From Odobenus rosmarus divergens (taxonomy: Eukaryota; Chordata; Mammalia; Carnivora; Odobenidae): DNA of 64,000 nt. This document shows positions 53,376 through 64,000 of this stretch, one piece after another (within the stretch, counting starts at the first letter, position 1; every line of letters starts with the position of its first letter). Under the pieces are notes generated by a model that was not told the DNA's origin, searched no databases, and worked only from the letters and a program-made list of their open reading frames with translations. The translations under genes were made by a program, and so were the position numbers. The stretch covers positions 305,731 through 369,730 of the forward strand of contig NW_004450481.1 in assembly GCF_000321225.1 (NCBI RefSeq). Direction: 5' to 3'.

Positions 53376-54512
53376 TGAAGGCAAAACAGTAAAATCCACA
53401 AGAAATCGTTAACAGCATGTGTTTATGTTTTATCCTGAATCAGACACGTTTGAACAATTCACAGCTACAGGAAATCTAGAACAAAATCAAATTATTTTAT
53501 CACATCAGGTTGAAAAGTTGGAGAGGACTCTGCATTTTATTGAAAAGAATTTTTCAAAAATGTTTCTGTACAAAGAGACGGCACCGCCCGAGCTGCCCAC
53601 AGACGCCAGGTGTGGCCGTCCCCGCGCCGTCCCCAGGGCGGCGTCTGCCCCCCCCCCCGCCCGGCCGGGGCCCCCTCGCTGGTGGGGTGGGGCGGGCCGG
53701 GGGTGTGGCGGGGCTCGCTCTCCACACCCCAGAGCAGAGCAGGCCGTCCACGTGAGCGCTGGTGGTGGGTTCCTCTAAGTGAGAAACACAAGCAGAGACG
53801 CTTAAGGGTGCAGGCTCTTCGAGGGCGTCACTCCGTGACCTGAAGATGCCTCAGATCAGCTTCCTTAGAACCTTCTGTTTCTGCAGGGACCGTGAGTGGC
53901 TAACGTTTGGGGAAAAAATGTCAACTCAAACAACTAAAGTAACTGAACTACGGGCTGTGAGCACGTCTTAGAGGAATCCGGTTTCAAATTCTCACTGGGA
54001 TCCTCTGAGAGCAACATTCCCTTCTCTAAAACTAAACATCTGGAGTAAAAATGAAAGCCCTGTGTAACTCTGCCAATCAGGAAGGGTCTGATTTTCTGTT
54101 TGTAACCGGCGCCTGGCCCGGGGCCCGTCCTCCACACGCTCCTCCCGGCCTAAGCGGAAGCTCCAAGCGGACTGCGGGGAGGTGCAAACAGCCGTGCCTT
54201 CCGGTGTCGGGAATTCGTATCCAGGGGTGGAGGGTCTCAGGTTTCTCACTTCTCCGTCAAGGGAAGGAGGCTTGTGGCCGGGCAGCCGGGGCATCTCCGG
54301 GCGGGTTCTGGCTTCTACGGGAGAGCTGGTTTGCAGGCGGGGCCTGGGGCCTCCCACGCTATGGAGCACGGCCCTCTCCCTAGGCATGCTGTCGTCTTCC
54401 TTCTCTTCTGTCGCTCCCCAAGGATGGAGACTATGTGACCACCGAGCTGTCCCTACCATCTGTCACTGCCAGTAAGCCAGGAAGGTCCCAACGGCTCCTG
54501 CCCGCGGAGCGC
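53376..54512 (-). other. CHERP 3' UTR
   Basis: About 1.1 kb lies between the stop codon and the AATAAA. It has a C/G-rich middle (53640-53720) and no SINE. Open frames inside are taken to be chance. Confidence 0.65.
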
Positions 54513-54706
54513 CTACTTGCACTCGTCCCTGGCCTTCATGCGGGCGATGAAGGAGTAGCTCTTGTTCCGGCGGTAGTTCTCGTAGGGGTCGTCCAGGGCC
54601 ACGCCCACACCCTTGTACTGGTCCCACTTGTCCCGGACGTCCCCCCCCTTGATGGGGTCCTGGATCCCTTGCTCTTTCACGCCGAGGCCACCAGATCCAC
54701 TCCAGC
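54513..54706 (-). CDS. CHERP: CHERP last exon: G-patch and C terminus
   Basis: Encodes WSGSGGLGVKEQGIQDPIKG to SYSFIARMKARDECK, with a TAG stop at 54513-54515. The G-patch glycines are kept. The acceptor is TTTCTTAAG. Confidence 0.97.
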
Positions 54707-57700
54707 CTTAAGAAGAAAGGGGGGAAAAGGCGATTACAACCCACGGGAGTCGAAACCTGGCCCATTTGTCCATGAACTTCAACAAGATTTCACGTGCAGA
54801 GCTGAATGACACGCGCCCGTGTGGTTTCACACACGTGAGGCGGCTGTGGTGAGAAAGAACGCCCAGTGAGAACTCGGCGGGTTCGCCCTTGCTAGTTCTG
54901 GCGGCGAGTCAGAACCTTCTCTGGCTCCCCAGCCCCAAAAGCCCAAAGCGGGTGGTGGTTCTTCCCCAGGAACCTTACCCATTTTCACCAGCATCTGATG
55001 TCCTTTGTTCTCTTCCCCGAGCCTTGAATCAGGTATAGGAGGTGCTGAATTAGAACCCAGACCAGCCGAGGAACTAAAATTAAGACAGGTTACGTTTTTT
55101 AAAAAAAGAGTCGATACATTTATTGGCATGAAAATGCTTAGAAATTACAGCGTGTGGCGGATGTGAACATTCACCAGTGTTAGAGAGACACGCACACATT
55201 CCTGGGTCTCTAGCCTTCTTCTTGGTCATCTTCGAGTGCCAGGTAGGGGAGCTCCCTCCCCTGGGCCCTGCCCCACACTGAGCAGCAAGGGCCGGTCACA
55301 CGGAACCCCCGAACGGCTCAGACACAGCCCGGCCGCTACCTCAGGTTTTACGACGTTACCGTAAACAGGTAAGAGCGGGGTGTGACATGAGGTGCCACCG
55401 TCACAGTGCTAGAACTCGGGGTCCCTGAGGGGCCGCCTCAGCACGGGCCCCCGGGGAGCGCATCTTCTAGCGACAGGTTTCAATCAACATTAACAGCAAA
55501 GCGTCAGAGGGCTCCGGCGCTACCAGCGGTCACTGGACAGTTAGGACAGAAATCTTACGGCGGGGTGGGGCTCCTGGACCGCGACCGACGTCTCCTTCCC
55601 GGGGAGTAGGACTTGGAGCGGGAGCGCGAGCGCGAGCGGGAGCGGCTGCGGGATGAGCGCGAGCGGCTGCGGCTCCTGCGGGGAGGACAGAACTGGCGGT
55701 GGGTGGCGGCCGCGGGCGCCCCAGCGGGGCCTCGGCGGGCACGCGCGGCCCCCCCGCCCGCCTACCTGGAGCGGGAGCGGGAGTAGGAGCGCGAGCACGA
55801 GCGTGACCTGGACCGGGAGTACGAGCCCGACGACTTGGACGACCTCGAGTTGGAGCGGGAGGAAGAGCGCCCTCGGCTTTTGGACCGGCTCCGGGACCGC
55901 GAGGGGCCGCTGCAGACAGAGGCCTGGTGAGTGGCGCGCCCCGAACTTTCCGGAAGGCCCCAGGCGGGCAGGGCTGGGTGCAGACCTGCCCGTTCCCCTC
56001 AGAGGACCGGGCTCCCAGCGCGCGGCTGATCACGCACGACGGCAAAGCTCTCTTGGGCCGGCGTCTCAGGCGCCGACGGGGGCCCTGCGGGAAAACCCAC
56101 TGCGGCCCCAAGCAGAGACCGGGCAGCCCGGGCGCGGCTGGATGGCGGGTCCCTCACGGTGTCTGACGGCGGCTCAGGCAGGGGCCCGCTCTGGCTGGGG
56201 ACGGGGGCCCACCACGTGCGCGGGTGCCCACGTGCTCACCTGTTGCGCTTTTCCTGGCCCTTCCTCCGCCGCGCCCGCATTTTTGCTCGAAAGAACTCAT
56301 AGAGGCCATTCTGCTCCCAGCCTTCGCTGTAAGACACGGGCGTCTCCTGTGTGACCCTGCCCGCCTCCCTCCCGTGGGAACTTGTGCAAGTCAGCAGGAG
56401 TAAACCCCAGTGAGCATGCGTCCAGGCATGCGGGCCCCGCTTCCCTCCCTCCCCCCCCCCCCCTCGCTCGCTCGGACACCCAGCAGGGTCTGGCACCACG
56501 CGGGGAAGCAGAGCGGCAGGGCGCATGCCTGGCTCCCATGCCTTTTCCACATCGATGTTTCCCGAAATAGCTCAGGTGGCTCTCACGACCTGGGATCTAA
56601 CTAACTGGGGACAAGGAGCTCTTGACTCCTGGATGGACAGGCCTACGAGCCAGCACAGGTTAGGAGATGGTTCTAGCTGGACTGGTGACGAGTCTGCTGG
56701 AGGGTGTCCTGAGGGGGCTCGTGACAAAGCCTGGGGCACGCAGCTGCCAGCTTCTGAAACACGCCACACCGGAGACAGCAACTTGCCCCAACGTGTCCCC
56801 ACTAGAGAGGCCCTCCACCGAGAGCCGCCGTACGTGTGACACACGTTACCCACAGCCAGGGGAGAGACGGGCCCGAAGTCGGCCTAGCTTTACAGGCCAC
56901 CCCCTTCCTCACCTGGGCCTCACACCACCCCGGGCAGAAGGCAAACCCTGGGCATGAAGCAAACTCGGGGGGACGTCAGGCCAGGAGAGGGGACAGAGCC
57001 CCGCCCCCCCCCCCGAGCACCATACCTGTTCCTGGGCCTGTCGTGGGACGGGGGGCTGTAAAAGGCCTCCACGGCCGCCAGCAGCCTCTCACTGGGCGGC
57101 ATGGGTGGCGGGAGGCGGATGTCTTTTGGGTCCAAAGGCTTGTACTCATGGTCTTCCAGCTGCAGTGGGGAGCACAGCTGTCAGGCCCGCCCTGCCAGAG
57201 CTGCCCTCAGGCCCACCCAGGGTGCTGCAGCGACCGGCGGAGCAGGGTTGGGGGCACACAGGGTTACCCCACGAAGGCTGCCGCCACACCAATGATCTGA
57301 CTCCCTAAGTGACGCGGCAGAGGACTTCTTTGGGGCCAATAGAGTCCTCTCCAGAAAACACGTGAGACACAACCTCCAAGCTGAGGTGACGAAAGACCCC
57401 TCAATTTCCTCAGACACGATACGGATCCCAGATGCCGCCACCTGCACACTCTGCCCTGTGCTCCCGAGTCCTACACCGGGGCCCCCACCCAGGGAACCCC
57501 CTCGCCAGAAGCCAGCTCAGCTCGTGCCCCCCTGCTGCCCCAGCGTGGCCCTTCTCAACCTCTGGTCTGATGGCGGCTCCTCCCTCAGGTCTCTGGAGCT
57601 ACTCCCGGGTGGCCTCGCTGCCCTCGCCGCCCTCGCCGCCCCCCGGCGCTGCCCCTCCCGTGTCGCCCGCAGGCCCAGCTCAGAGGCCGCCCCCTTCTCT

Positions 57701-60700
57701 GAGAAAGCCCTCCACTGTCGGCCCCCGGACAAGGTAGCTTCCCAGGGCCAGGATCAAGAGGGACTTGCACCTCGCACCCGGCCCGGCCCACTCACGGCCA
57801 CAAGGTGTGCCGCCCACCAGGAGGGACGTGCAGAGCGAGCAGAGGGGACACAGGCCTTGCTCATTTTGCCTCAGGAATTCAAGTCGAGGAAGAGGCATTG
57901 GCTCGGATGCATTCCCGCTGACTAGTCACATTTGCTGGGCATAGCAACAAGTGGGAAGGGGACCTGGGAAGCAGCGTTTGTCCCCTGCCAGGAAATGGGC
58001 GCCACACACGAACTTCTCACGGGGAGGCCGAGGAACCAGCACAAGTGTGTGCTACGGAGCTGGGTGCCCGCCGTGGTGACGTTACCTTCACGAGGGGGGC
58101 CATCAGCCCCGCGGGCAGATCGAAGTAGGGCACGTTGGGCACCAGGCTAGGGTCGTCGTGGTTGATGTGGGGAGGGCCCTGTCGCCGCATGTGGGGGGGC
58201 TGCCCATTGAAGCCATGGGGAGGAGGGCCGAAGTCGGGATGCTGGGGCCCACCCCAGGGTGGGTGCTCGTTGATCCCAGGATGAGGCATGCGGTGGCCAG
58301 GGTGGTGGTGAGGGGGTCCCATCTCTGCAAAAGAGAAACTCCTCTCAGGCCTACCGAGCAGTCGTGCGCTGGGTGGTGCCGATGGCACAGTCAAGATGTG
58401 CAAGGGGACGGGTGCCCGGGCAGGGGGCTTCGATGAGGGGGCCCACACCTGCCTCTGGGCACTGCTGCCCAGCACTCCTCTCCCATTGCTGCTCGCTGCC
58501 CGGGGTGACGTAGCCAGGTGGGGAGGGGCCGGGCCTCGGCAGACCTGTCCTGCACCCACACCACGACCCAAGGTGGAAGGAAGAACAAGGGAAATCACAA
58601 AATCTTAAAAGTAGCAACATTACGGGCGAATCAGTATCGCTGTATTTGGAGACAGGGCATTTTAAAAAGGTGATTCGTTTGAGGTGAGATCCCGCAGGTG
58701 GGCCCCAATCCGACGTGAGTGGCATCCTGCTAAGTGGCATGGGAAACCGATGCGCCCAGAGGGAGGAGGATGTGAAGATGGGGAGAAGACCCCATGGTCT
58801 CAGATTCTCAGCCCCCAGGGCTGGGGGGAAGCTGCCCGCTGGGCGCGCTTTGTTACCACAGCCCCGGGAAGCGTGTACTGGCCATACACGCGCTCGGTGG
58901 TCTTGGCTGAATTTGTAGCCGAGAACGGAGTTTAAAGTAAAAATAGAAGCAGCAAGAGAGGAGAAACAAATTTTTTTTAAAAAAAGAAAAATCAAGAAGT
59001 CTAGAGATCCTTCAAAGAAAAGCAATGAAAAAAGCTGGTAAAAAGAGCGAGACAAGGAACAGGGAAGGGCCTCGCAGGCGCCGTGGGTCCTGGACCCCCT
59101 GCCCTGCCCGCCCATCCGCTGCGGGGCTTGCGAGCGACTCTCCTTCCGGAAGGCCCACATCCTTCCCCCTCCCCGGGTGCGCGGGCAGCGGGAATGGGAC
59201 CTCACCTCTACAGCCACCCAGCGTGTGCCACGTGGCTGCACCCGGGCCGCCCGTCTGTCTCCCCACTTTCCCCAGGGCCCAGACGGGGCTTCTACACCAT
59301 CCCAGGAACCCCCCGCCCCACCCCGCCCCCGGCTTGTCACCCTGACTCAGGGGCCCTCCCAGGTCCCGCAGCGATGACGTGAAGCAGCACCATCCGGGGA
59401 ACAAGGGGCAGGACAGGGGCCGGTCCCCGCGGAGGGCACCCTGGCACTCACCAGCAGGGAAGTCCCCCTGGGGGTAGTCGAAGCGGTGAGGGTAGGGCGG
59501 CCGCTCAAAGGGGTGCCGCGGGGGGAAGTCGTCCTGCATGAAGCGGGGCGGGAAGCGGTTGAAGTTGTGGGGGTGCGGCGGCTGGTTGAACTGCGGGTGC
59601 TGCTGGTGCGGCGGGAAGGGGCCCCGGAAGTGCGGCGGCCGCTGCATGCGGAAGGGCGGCTCACGCTGGCCCCCGCCCCACGGCGGCTGCTCGTGCTGGC
59701 TGTTCCAGGGGCCCTCGAACTGGCTGTTCCAGTTGGGGTCGGGCTGGCTGTTCCAGGGCGCGTCACGCTGGCCATTCCAGCCGGGGTCTCCGCGCTGCTC
59801 ACCCCACATGCCCTCGTGGCTGTTGTTCCAGGGTGGACAGTGGGGCGGCCCGCCCTGATGGTGCGGGTAAGGCGGCTGCTCGGGAGGCTGCAAGGCAAGG
59901 GGTGGACGTGAACCCCTCCCAAGGCCTGGCCGGCCGCCGGCCGCCAGCCACACGTCCGCAGCGTGGCTCTCCAACCATGGAGGTGACCCGGCCCTGGCCC
60001 CGGTGCGGTCTCCTTCGCTCTGCTGTGCAGCGGGGGCTGGGGCGCCTGGGCTCAGACTCCCCAAGGCCGCACCTGCACCTCAGCTGAGGGTTTCCCGTGC
60101 CCGCATCAGAGCTGGGCAGGCCCCCAGCGCCAGGGATCCCAACACCCCCAGCTCAGCTGCTTGATCCAGAAGCTGCCGGACGTGCTCCGGTTCCCGCGCC
60201 CCTGGGTGGCCGGTGCAGAGGTGCATCCCCCACGGCTTGCAAAGTGCAGGGAGGAGCTGGGCCCCAAGGACCCATGGCAGACAGCTGCCTGGACAAGAGC
60301 CCCCTTCCCTGTCACGTTCCCCCCTGCCCTGCGTGGTCTTCTGGGTCACCTCCCATATTGACTACTTGCTCTCAAATCCCGTCTCAGGAAATGTCTTTCT
60401 GTAGGTGAGAGACAACGTAAGCTCTGGATCTCAGCTGCTGCTGTGGGCCAGGGTGGGATATGCCTAGGAGTGGATGACCAGGGGGCCCATCTTCAGGGTC
60501 ACAGCTGGTTGGCCCTGCGGACTGCCAACACAGAGGCGGGCCTGGGCCACACCACATCCTCAGGTCTTTCAAGAAGTTAGAAAACCAGATTCTAAAGATG
60601 GGAATTATTTCAGAGTGCCTGGGTGGCTGAGACGGTTAGGCATCCAACTCTTAACCTCAGCTCAGATCATGATCTTGGGGCTGCTGAGTTCAAGCCCTGC

Positions 60701-62904
60701 ACTGGGCTCCATGCTAGGTGTGGAGCCCACCAAAAATCTAATCAAATCAATAAATCAGTATTTTCAAAATGTTACTTCATAATGTGTAAGATCCCACGTG
60801 GGCAGGCCAAGCCAAGAGTACCTCTGCCCCAGGGCAGGTACCCTCAGAGAGGGAACCCTCGTCATCATGAGCCCATCCCACAAGTCCCCAGGAAGAAGGC
60901 TGACCCTGGAGACACTTACACAAGGGGTATGAGAACTGTTCCCTCATCAGAGGGCGCCCATAAAATGCCTGATACCACACGGCTCACAACTGGCATTCGT
61001 AGGTGGAAGCTGTCTTTATGGGGATGCCCAATCTTTTGTGAAATTAAATCATCTCTTCTCCTGAAGCTCGGGTTTGGGGCGGGGAGGGGTACAATGGGCA
61101 ACTCAAAGCCGCAAGCCCCACTTGTCAGTCCAGAGCAGTCTCCCTCCCCGTCCTCCCCAGTCACCTGGCAGGGCCGCAACCACTAGGCCCCGTCAAGGGG
61201 AAGGTGGACATCCAGGAAAGGCCCGGGCTGTGCCCAAAGGCTCCACTGGATCAGATCCAGTGGCCAGAGAGCAAGTGGATGCTTCCAGTGTTTCCCAGTC
61301 ATGCTAAGCTGGATGAGATGACCCCTGCCCTGGCCTAGAAGTTTCTGACCCCAAAGAACCAGAGGGAGTGACCAGCATCTCTGCCCCAGAAAGCACCGCC
61401 GGCCCTACATGTCCGACCTTCCCTTTCCTCACGCAAGCACAGTGTTCTTTCCAGGGAGACAAAGTGTTGGCCCTGTGCTGGCTGGACCAGTTAGAAATGG
61501 GACAGAAACCGCTCACCTTGCTGTGTTTGACCTTTTGAAATTGCCCAGCCCTCACAGGGACACAGGGACCAATGTTCCTAAGAGGCCCGGGTGGTCAGCA
61601 CCGGTCGGGTGTGAAGCCCTGAGGGTCCTGGCCCGCCCCCACCCGCCCAGCCTGGGCCCCGCTGCAGAAATCTCCGTTTCCCCAGCGAGCCACTACCAGC
61701 CCGCTGACCCACGCAGGAGAGGGTCCACCTGCCCCAAGTCTGGGAAGATACCTGCTGTTGGCCCCAAGGAGCGACGGGATGAGGCTGGTCAAACCACGGG
61801 GGCTTGTTGGGTGGGATCTGATCGTGGGGCCCAGGGCCCCGGGGGCCGGCAGAGGCAGGATCCTGGACTCCTCCCGAGCCGTCATACTCAGAGGAGCCGG
61901 GCATCTGGATAGGAGGCTTGCTGTCATCTAGAGCCAGGCAAGAGGGTGGTTAACAGAGGCAACTGTCAGCAAGCACCGCCTGAAACCATGTTCAACAACC
62001 ATCCAGGACCAACCCAGGCTGGGCCTTTACGTCTCGGAAAATCCTTGCTGCGTGAGCCCACCCGAAACTGATGGCCTCCAGGACGGTGGCGAGCGGCGGG
62101 GAGGCTGACCTCACACGGGGCACACCCGTTTCTTTGAAACCTTAACTTACTCTGTACCTATTCTAGTTGCTCAAAAATTTTCATTACTGAATTTTATTAA
62201 AAACCCTTTCTGCATCTACTTGAAAGATTTTTTCCCACCTCCTCTGTTGTTTTATGAGACTTCTGAGTGCTAAACCATCCTTGCACATTCCTGGGGCAAA
62301 TCCTATCTCATCATGGGGTATCTTTTTTAATGCTTTGCTAGATTTCAGGTGTGAAGTACTTCTGCATCTTTGTTCAAAAGGAATGCTGCCTGATATTCAT
62401 ACTTCCTTCTCTTCGTCCATCTGATATAAAAGTTAGCCTGGTCTCGAAAGCTGATTTGGGCAGCTTTTTCTCTGTGTTCTCTGGGATGGTTTGTATAGGA
62501 AAGGAATCCCCTGAGCTGTAAGGTTTGGTGGCATTTGTCTATGAAATCCTCGGGCCTGGTGTTTGGGAACAGGTTAGAATCCGGCCCTAGAACCGGGACC
62601 ACAGAACCAGAGCCCTTGTTTGGGAAAGAAGGCTGCTTTCTTGGAGCGGCCCCCCAGGAAGCCCCGTACCAGGCTGGGTGGTTGGCGGGATGGCAGGGGC
62701 AGGCGTGGGGGCCGGCGGCGGGGCAGGTGGCGGCGGGGTGGCCTTGACCTCGGCCTCCATTTGTGGCATCTGAATTTGCTGCTGCTGCTGCTGGGCCAGG
62801 CTGTTGACGAACTCCTCGTGCTGCGTCTTCAGGGTCTGGATCTGCTGCTGGAAGGCAAGCTGCACCGGCTGGACCACCGAGGAGTACTCATTGATGAGTG
62901 TCGC
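54513..62904 (-). CDS. CHERP: CHERP, C-terminal ten exons (5' part outside window)
   Basis: The ten joined exons give 618 residues to the stop, agreeing with the C-terminal two thirds of human CHERP (916 residues). In order: ATLINEYSSVVQPVQLAF and a helical region, polyQ (six Q), a PPPPAPPPAP segment, PWFDQPHPVAPW, an 8-residue WNSQ repeat block, a long His/Pro-rich region, an LPPPMPPSERLL helix, FFRAKMRARRRKGQEKR, an RS domain, and a C-terminal G-patch (VKMGWSGSGGLGVKEQG). The known N-terminal SURP and CTD-interacting domains are not in the window. CHERP is a nuclear U2 snRNP-associated splicing factor that works with U2SURP and RBM17; its name comes from an earlier link to ER calcium release. 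Exons: 62670-62904, 61752-61927, 59452-59887, 58086-58324, 57026-57159, 56240-56326, 55766-55909, 55559-55675, 54979-55073, 54513-54706. Confidence 0.97.
54979..55073 (-). CDS. CHERP: CHERP exon: G-patch entry
   Basis: Encodes SSAGLGSNSAPPIPDSRLGE to GHQMLVKM. The acceptor is AATTTTAG and the donor ATGG/GTAAGG. Confidence 0.96.
55559..55675 (-). CDS. CHERP: CHERP exon: RS domain part 2
   Basis: Encodes SRSRSRSSRSRSRSRSRSRS, KSYSPGRRRRSRSRSPTP. The acceptor is CCCCGCAG and the donor CCGCC/GTAAGA. The DNA is a near-hexamer repeat of CGCTCC/CGCTCG. Confidence 0.95.
55766..55909 (-). CDS. CHERP: CHERP exon: RS domain part 1
   Basis: Encodes GPSRSRSRSKSRGRSSSRSN and further RS dipeptides including SCSRSYSRSRS. 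The acceptor is GTCTGCAG and the donor CCAG/GTAGGC. Confidence 0.95.
56240..56326 (-). CDS. CHERP: CHERP exon: basic segment
   Basis: Encodes EGWEQNGLYEFFRAKMRARR then RKGQEKRN, a probable nuclear localisation signal. The acceptor is GTCTTACAG and the donor AACAG/GTGAGC. Confidence 0.96.
56327..57025 (-). other. CHERP intron
   Basis: Unique sequence containing C-runs at about 56450-56464 and 57004-57014. Nothing else is seen. Confidence 0.7.
57026..57159 (-). CDS. CHERP: CHERP exon: LEDHEYKPLDPKDIR
   Basis: Encodes LEDHEYKPLDPKDIRLPPPM to SPPSHDRPRN. The acceptor is CACTGCAG and the donor AACAG/GTATGG, ending in phase 2. Confidence 0.96.
57160..58085 (-). other. CHERP intron
   Basis: GC-rich unique sequence without a recognisable repeat. 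The long plus-strand frame here (57362-57925) has no similarity that I recognise. Confidence 0.7.
58086..58324 (-). CDS. CHERP: CHERP exon: His/Pro-rich
   Basis: Encodes EMGPPHHHPGHRMPHPGINE to YFDLPAGLMAPLVK. The acceptor is CTTTTGCAG and the donor AAG/GTAACG. Confidence 0.96.
58325..59451 (-). other. CHERP intron
   Basis: Unique sequence, GC-rich at both ends with an A-rich middle (58940-59050). No SINE is seen. Confidence 0.7.
59452..59887 (-). CDS. CHERP: CHERP exon: WNSQ repeats and proline-rich
   Basis: Encodes PPEQPPYPHHQGGPPHCPPW to PHRFDYPQGDFPA. It includes the 8-residue repeats and a His/Phe/Pro-rich stretch. The acceptor is CCTTGCAG and the donor GCTG/GTGAGT. Confidence 0.96.
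59684..59806 (-). repeat. CHERP: 24-bp coding tandem repeat (8-residue units)
   Basis: TGGAA(C/T)(A/G)GCCAG starts four units exactly 24 bases apart, at 59779, 59755, 59731 and 59707 on the minus strand, encoding WNGQRDAP, WNSQPDPN, WNSQFEGP and WNSQHEQP. A weaker unit WGEQRGDPG precedes them. Confidence 0.93.
59888..61751 (-). other. CHERP intron with one SINE
   Basis: Unique GC-rich sequence holding the short CAN SINE at 60613. No exon is recognised. Confidence 0.7.
60613..60755 (+). mobile_element. CAN SINE, short older form
   Basis: The head AGTGCCTGGGTGGCTGAGAC is followed by the AACTCTTAACCTCAGCTC body and ends GTGGAGCCCACCAAAAATC. It lacks a CT tract, like the copies at 6105 and 39240. 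Confidence 0.9.
61752..61927 (-). CDS. CHERP: CHERP exon: DSKPPIQ segment
   Basis: Encodes DSKPPIQMPGSSEYDGSGGV to PPWFDQPHPVAPWGQQQ. The acceptor is GGCTCTAG and the donor CAGCAG/GTATCT. EYDGSGG differs from the human EYEAPGG that I recall. Confidence 0.95.
61928..62669 (-). other. CHERP intron
   Basis: The middle (about 62140-62560) is AT-rich and reads like a LINE-1 ORF2 remnant (the minus frame FSYTNHPREHREKAAQISFR looks scrambled and broken). Nothing coding is inferred. Confidence 0.5.
62670..62904 (-). CDS. CHERP: CHERP exon: polyQ and proline-rich
   Basis: Encodes ATLINEYSSVVQPVQLAFQQ onward, LAQQQQQQIQMPQMEAEVKA and PAIPPTTQP. The acceptor is CTGCCAG and the donor CCTG/GTACGG. Five of the six Q codons are CAG and the last is CAA. 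Confidence 0.96.
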
Positions 62905-64000
62905 CTGGCAGGGAAAGCGGAGAGTGGCCGGCACTCAGGACGGACTCCTTGGGGCCTGCTGCCGAGGCCCACACCTTCAGGAGCCACTCAGGGACAAGCC
63001 CTGGAAAGCCCGGGGAGCTTGGGGCAGTAAAGTCTAGACAAGCACAGAGCATCTCACTCTAGCCCAAGGCTGGTGACAAGGATGCTGGCTGCCGTGAAGT
63101 TTGGGAGTCCCTGATAATGGGAAGGCGCGACGACAGCCGCACCCTGTCCTATCACACGACCATTACAAACACGACCTGGACAAGCATTCCAGGCTGCTGT
63201 CACGGGCCGTGCCGCTCACTCGCAGCCCGGCTTTGAGCAAGTCCCAACCTCGCTGAGCCTTGGTTTCCTCAGCTGTAAAATAGAACGGGAACAGGACCCA
63301 CCTCCGAGGACTTTGGAGGAGAACTCAGTGAAGGAACAGGGGAAGGGACCAGGGAAGCTGAGTAAGCCTGAGTGGCGGTCACCAACTCGGGAGGGACAAA
63401 GCAGTTCACACCACTGTGATAGGCTGCAATAAATCTGCTGTTTTATTTAACAACAAAAAAAGGGGGAAAAGTTTTAAAAGCATGACAGACATGTTCCTCG
63501 CTGGCCTGAGTACGAAAGCTTCTCCCCTCTGGGGAGGGGGCGTTCCAGACCATCACAGAGAAACGGTCAACACACCTTCCAACATTCAGCCAGATCCTTG
63601 CAGAAGAAAACGACCGCTCTCGGCCTTAGAAAAGGGGGCATGAGCTCTACCTTTCCTTCTAGCAGCTGCGGATGGGGCTGTGATGCCGGCGCCACAGCAG
63701 AGGTGACCAAGGAGACCTGGCTGGCCCCCCACCCCCGTCCTCTGAGCAGATGCCTCCCCGGAGAGAGAAGGCAGACGTGCACACAGGGAACGCTGCCTAC
63801 GCACAATGGGACCGCGGCAGCCTAGACGACACCGAGGCTTGCTGACGCTTCTGTCGTGCAGAAGCCAGCCCGGAGGACCAGAGCCCACAGGCCAAAGACA
63901 CCGCCAGCAGCCATGCCTGGGTAGGGCAAGCTGGCCACAGGAGCGCCAGGAAAAGCAGTCTGGCGGGCTCACCTGGGAAGGGCTCACTAGTCACGGTGGA
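62905..64000 (-). other. CHERP intron (runs off window)
   Basis: I see no CHERP exon here. A MIR core lies near 63205-63310 (GAGCAAGTCCCAACCTCGCT, then CTTGGTTTCCTCAGCTGTAA). Confidence 0.65.

Noticed and set aside
58351..59340. 329-codon minus-strand frame
   Set aside because: It lies in a CHERP intron and partly overlaps an A-rich stretch. There is no conservation that I recognise and the known CHERP exons flank it.
59012..60064. 350-codon minus frame as a single exon
   Set aside because: Only 59452-59887 matches CHERP. The rest reads past the splice sites into introns.

Overview
The window is nuclear DNA from a carnivoran mammal, most likely an arctoid caniform (bear, seal or mustelid type). 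About 30 copies of the carnivore tRNA-derived CAN SINE are present. They carry the head motif CCTGGGTGGCTCAG, a pyrimidine-rich body and an AATAAA-type A-tail. I see neither the canid young form (SINEC_Cf-like) nor the cat-type body. Gene order and orientation match human 19p13.11: EPS15L1(-), CALR3(-), C19orf44(+), CHERP(-). All four genes were rebuilt exon by exon from conserved peptides and GT/AG splice sites, and reading phase closes in every case.

Layout. 1-11794 is upstream-side intron 1 sequence of EPS15L1 with no exon that I can recognise. 11795-11827 is the 11-codon first coding exon of EPS15L1 inside a CpG island (about 11330-12170). The start codon sits in a perfect TISU element, with an NRF1-type site, GC boxes and a G-quadruplex-prone run upstream. 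11832-15467 is intergenic. 15468-36815 holds all nine coding exons of CALR3 (384 codons, ending in an RDEL retrieval signal). Its introns are packed with LINE fragments (16.4-19.0 and 30.1-32.6 kb) and SINEs (27.4-33.8 kb). 36560-37360 is a CpG island shared head-to-head by CALR3 and C19orf44. It contains a diverged tandem array of about 84 bp units carrying ZNF143-like and CCAAT motifs, followed by a palindromic RFX X-box. 40969-52809 holds the seven coding exons of C19orf44 (626 codons as modelled). 53350-62904 holds the 3' UTR and last ten coding exons of CHERP (618 codons of the C-terminal part: polyQ, proline-rich, RS and G-patch segments); its N-terminal exons lie beyond 64000.

The genes are not an operon and do not form one pathway. 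EPS15L1 acts in clathrin endocytosis, CALR3 is a testis ER chaperone, CHERP is a U2 snRNP-associated splicing factor, and C19orf44 is uncharacterised. The only physical coupling visible is the shared CALR3/C19orf44 promoter and the convergent 3' ends of C19orf44 and CHERP. I did not find a convincing previously undescribed system. The most interesting signals are the regulatory architecture of the two CpG islands, the 24-bp coding repeat in CHERP, and the retroposon structures around C19orf44 exon 2 and in CALR3 intron 3. Two assembly gaps (4880-4944 and 47563-47637) are present.
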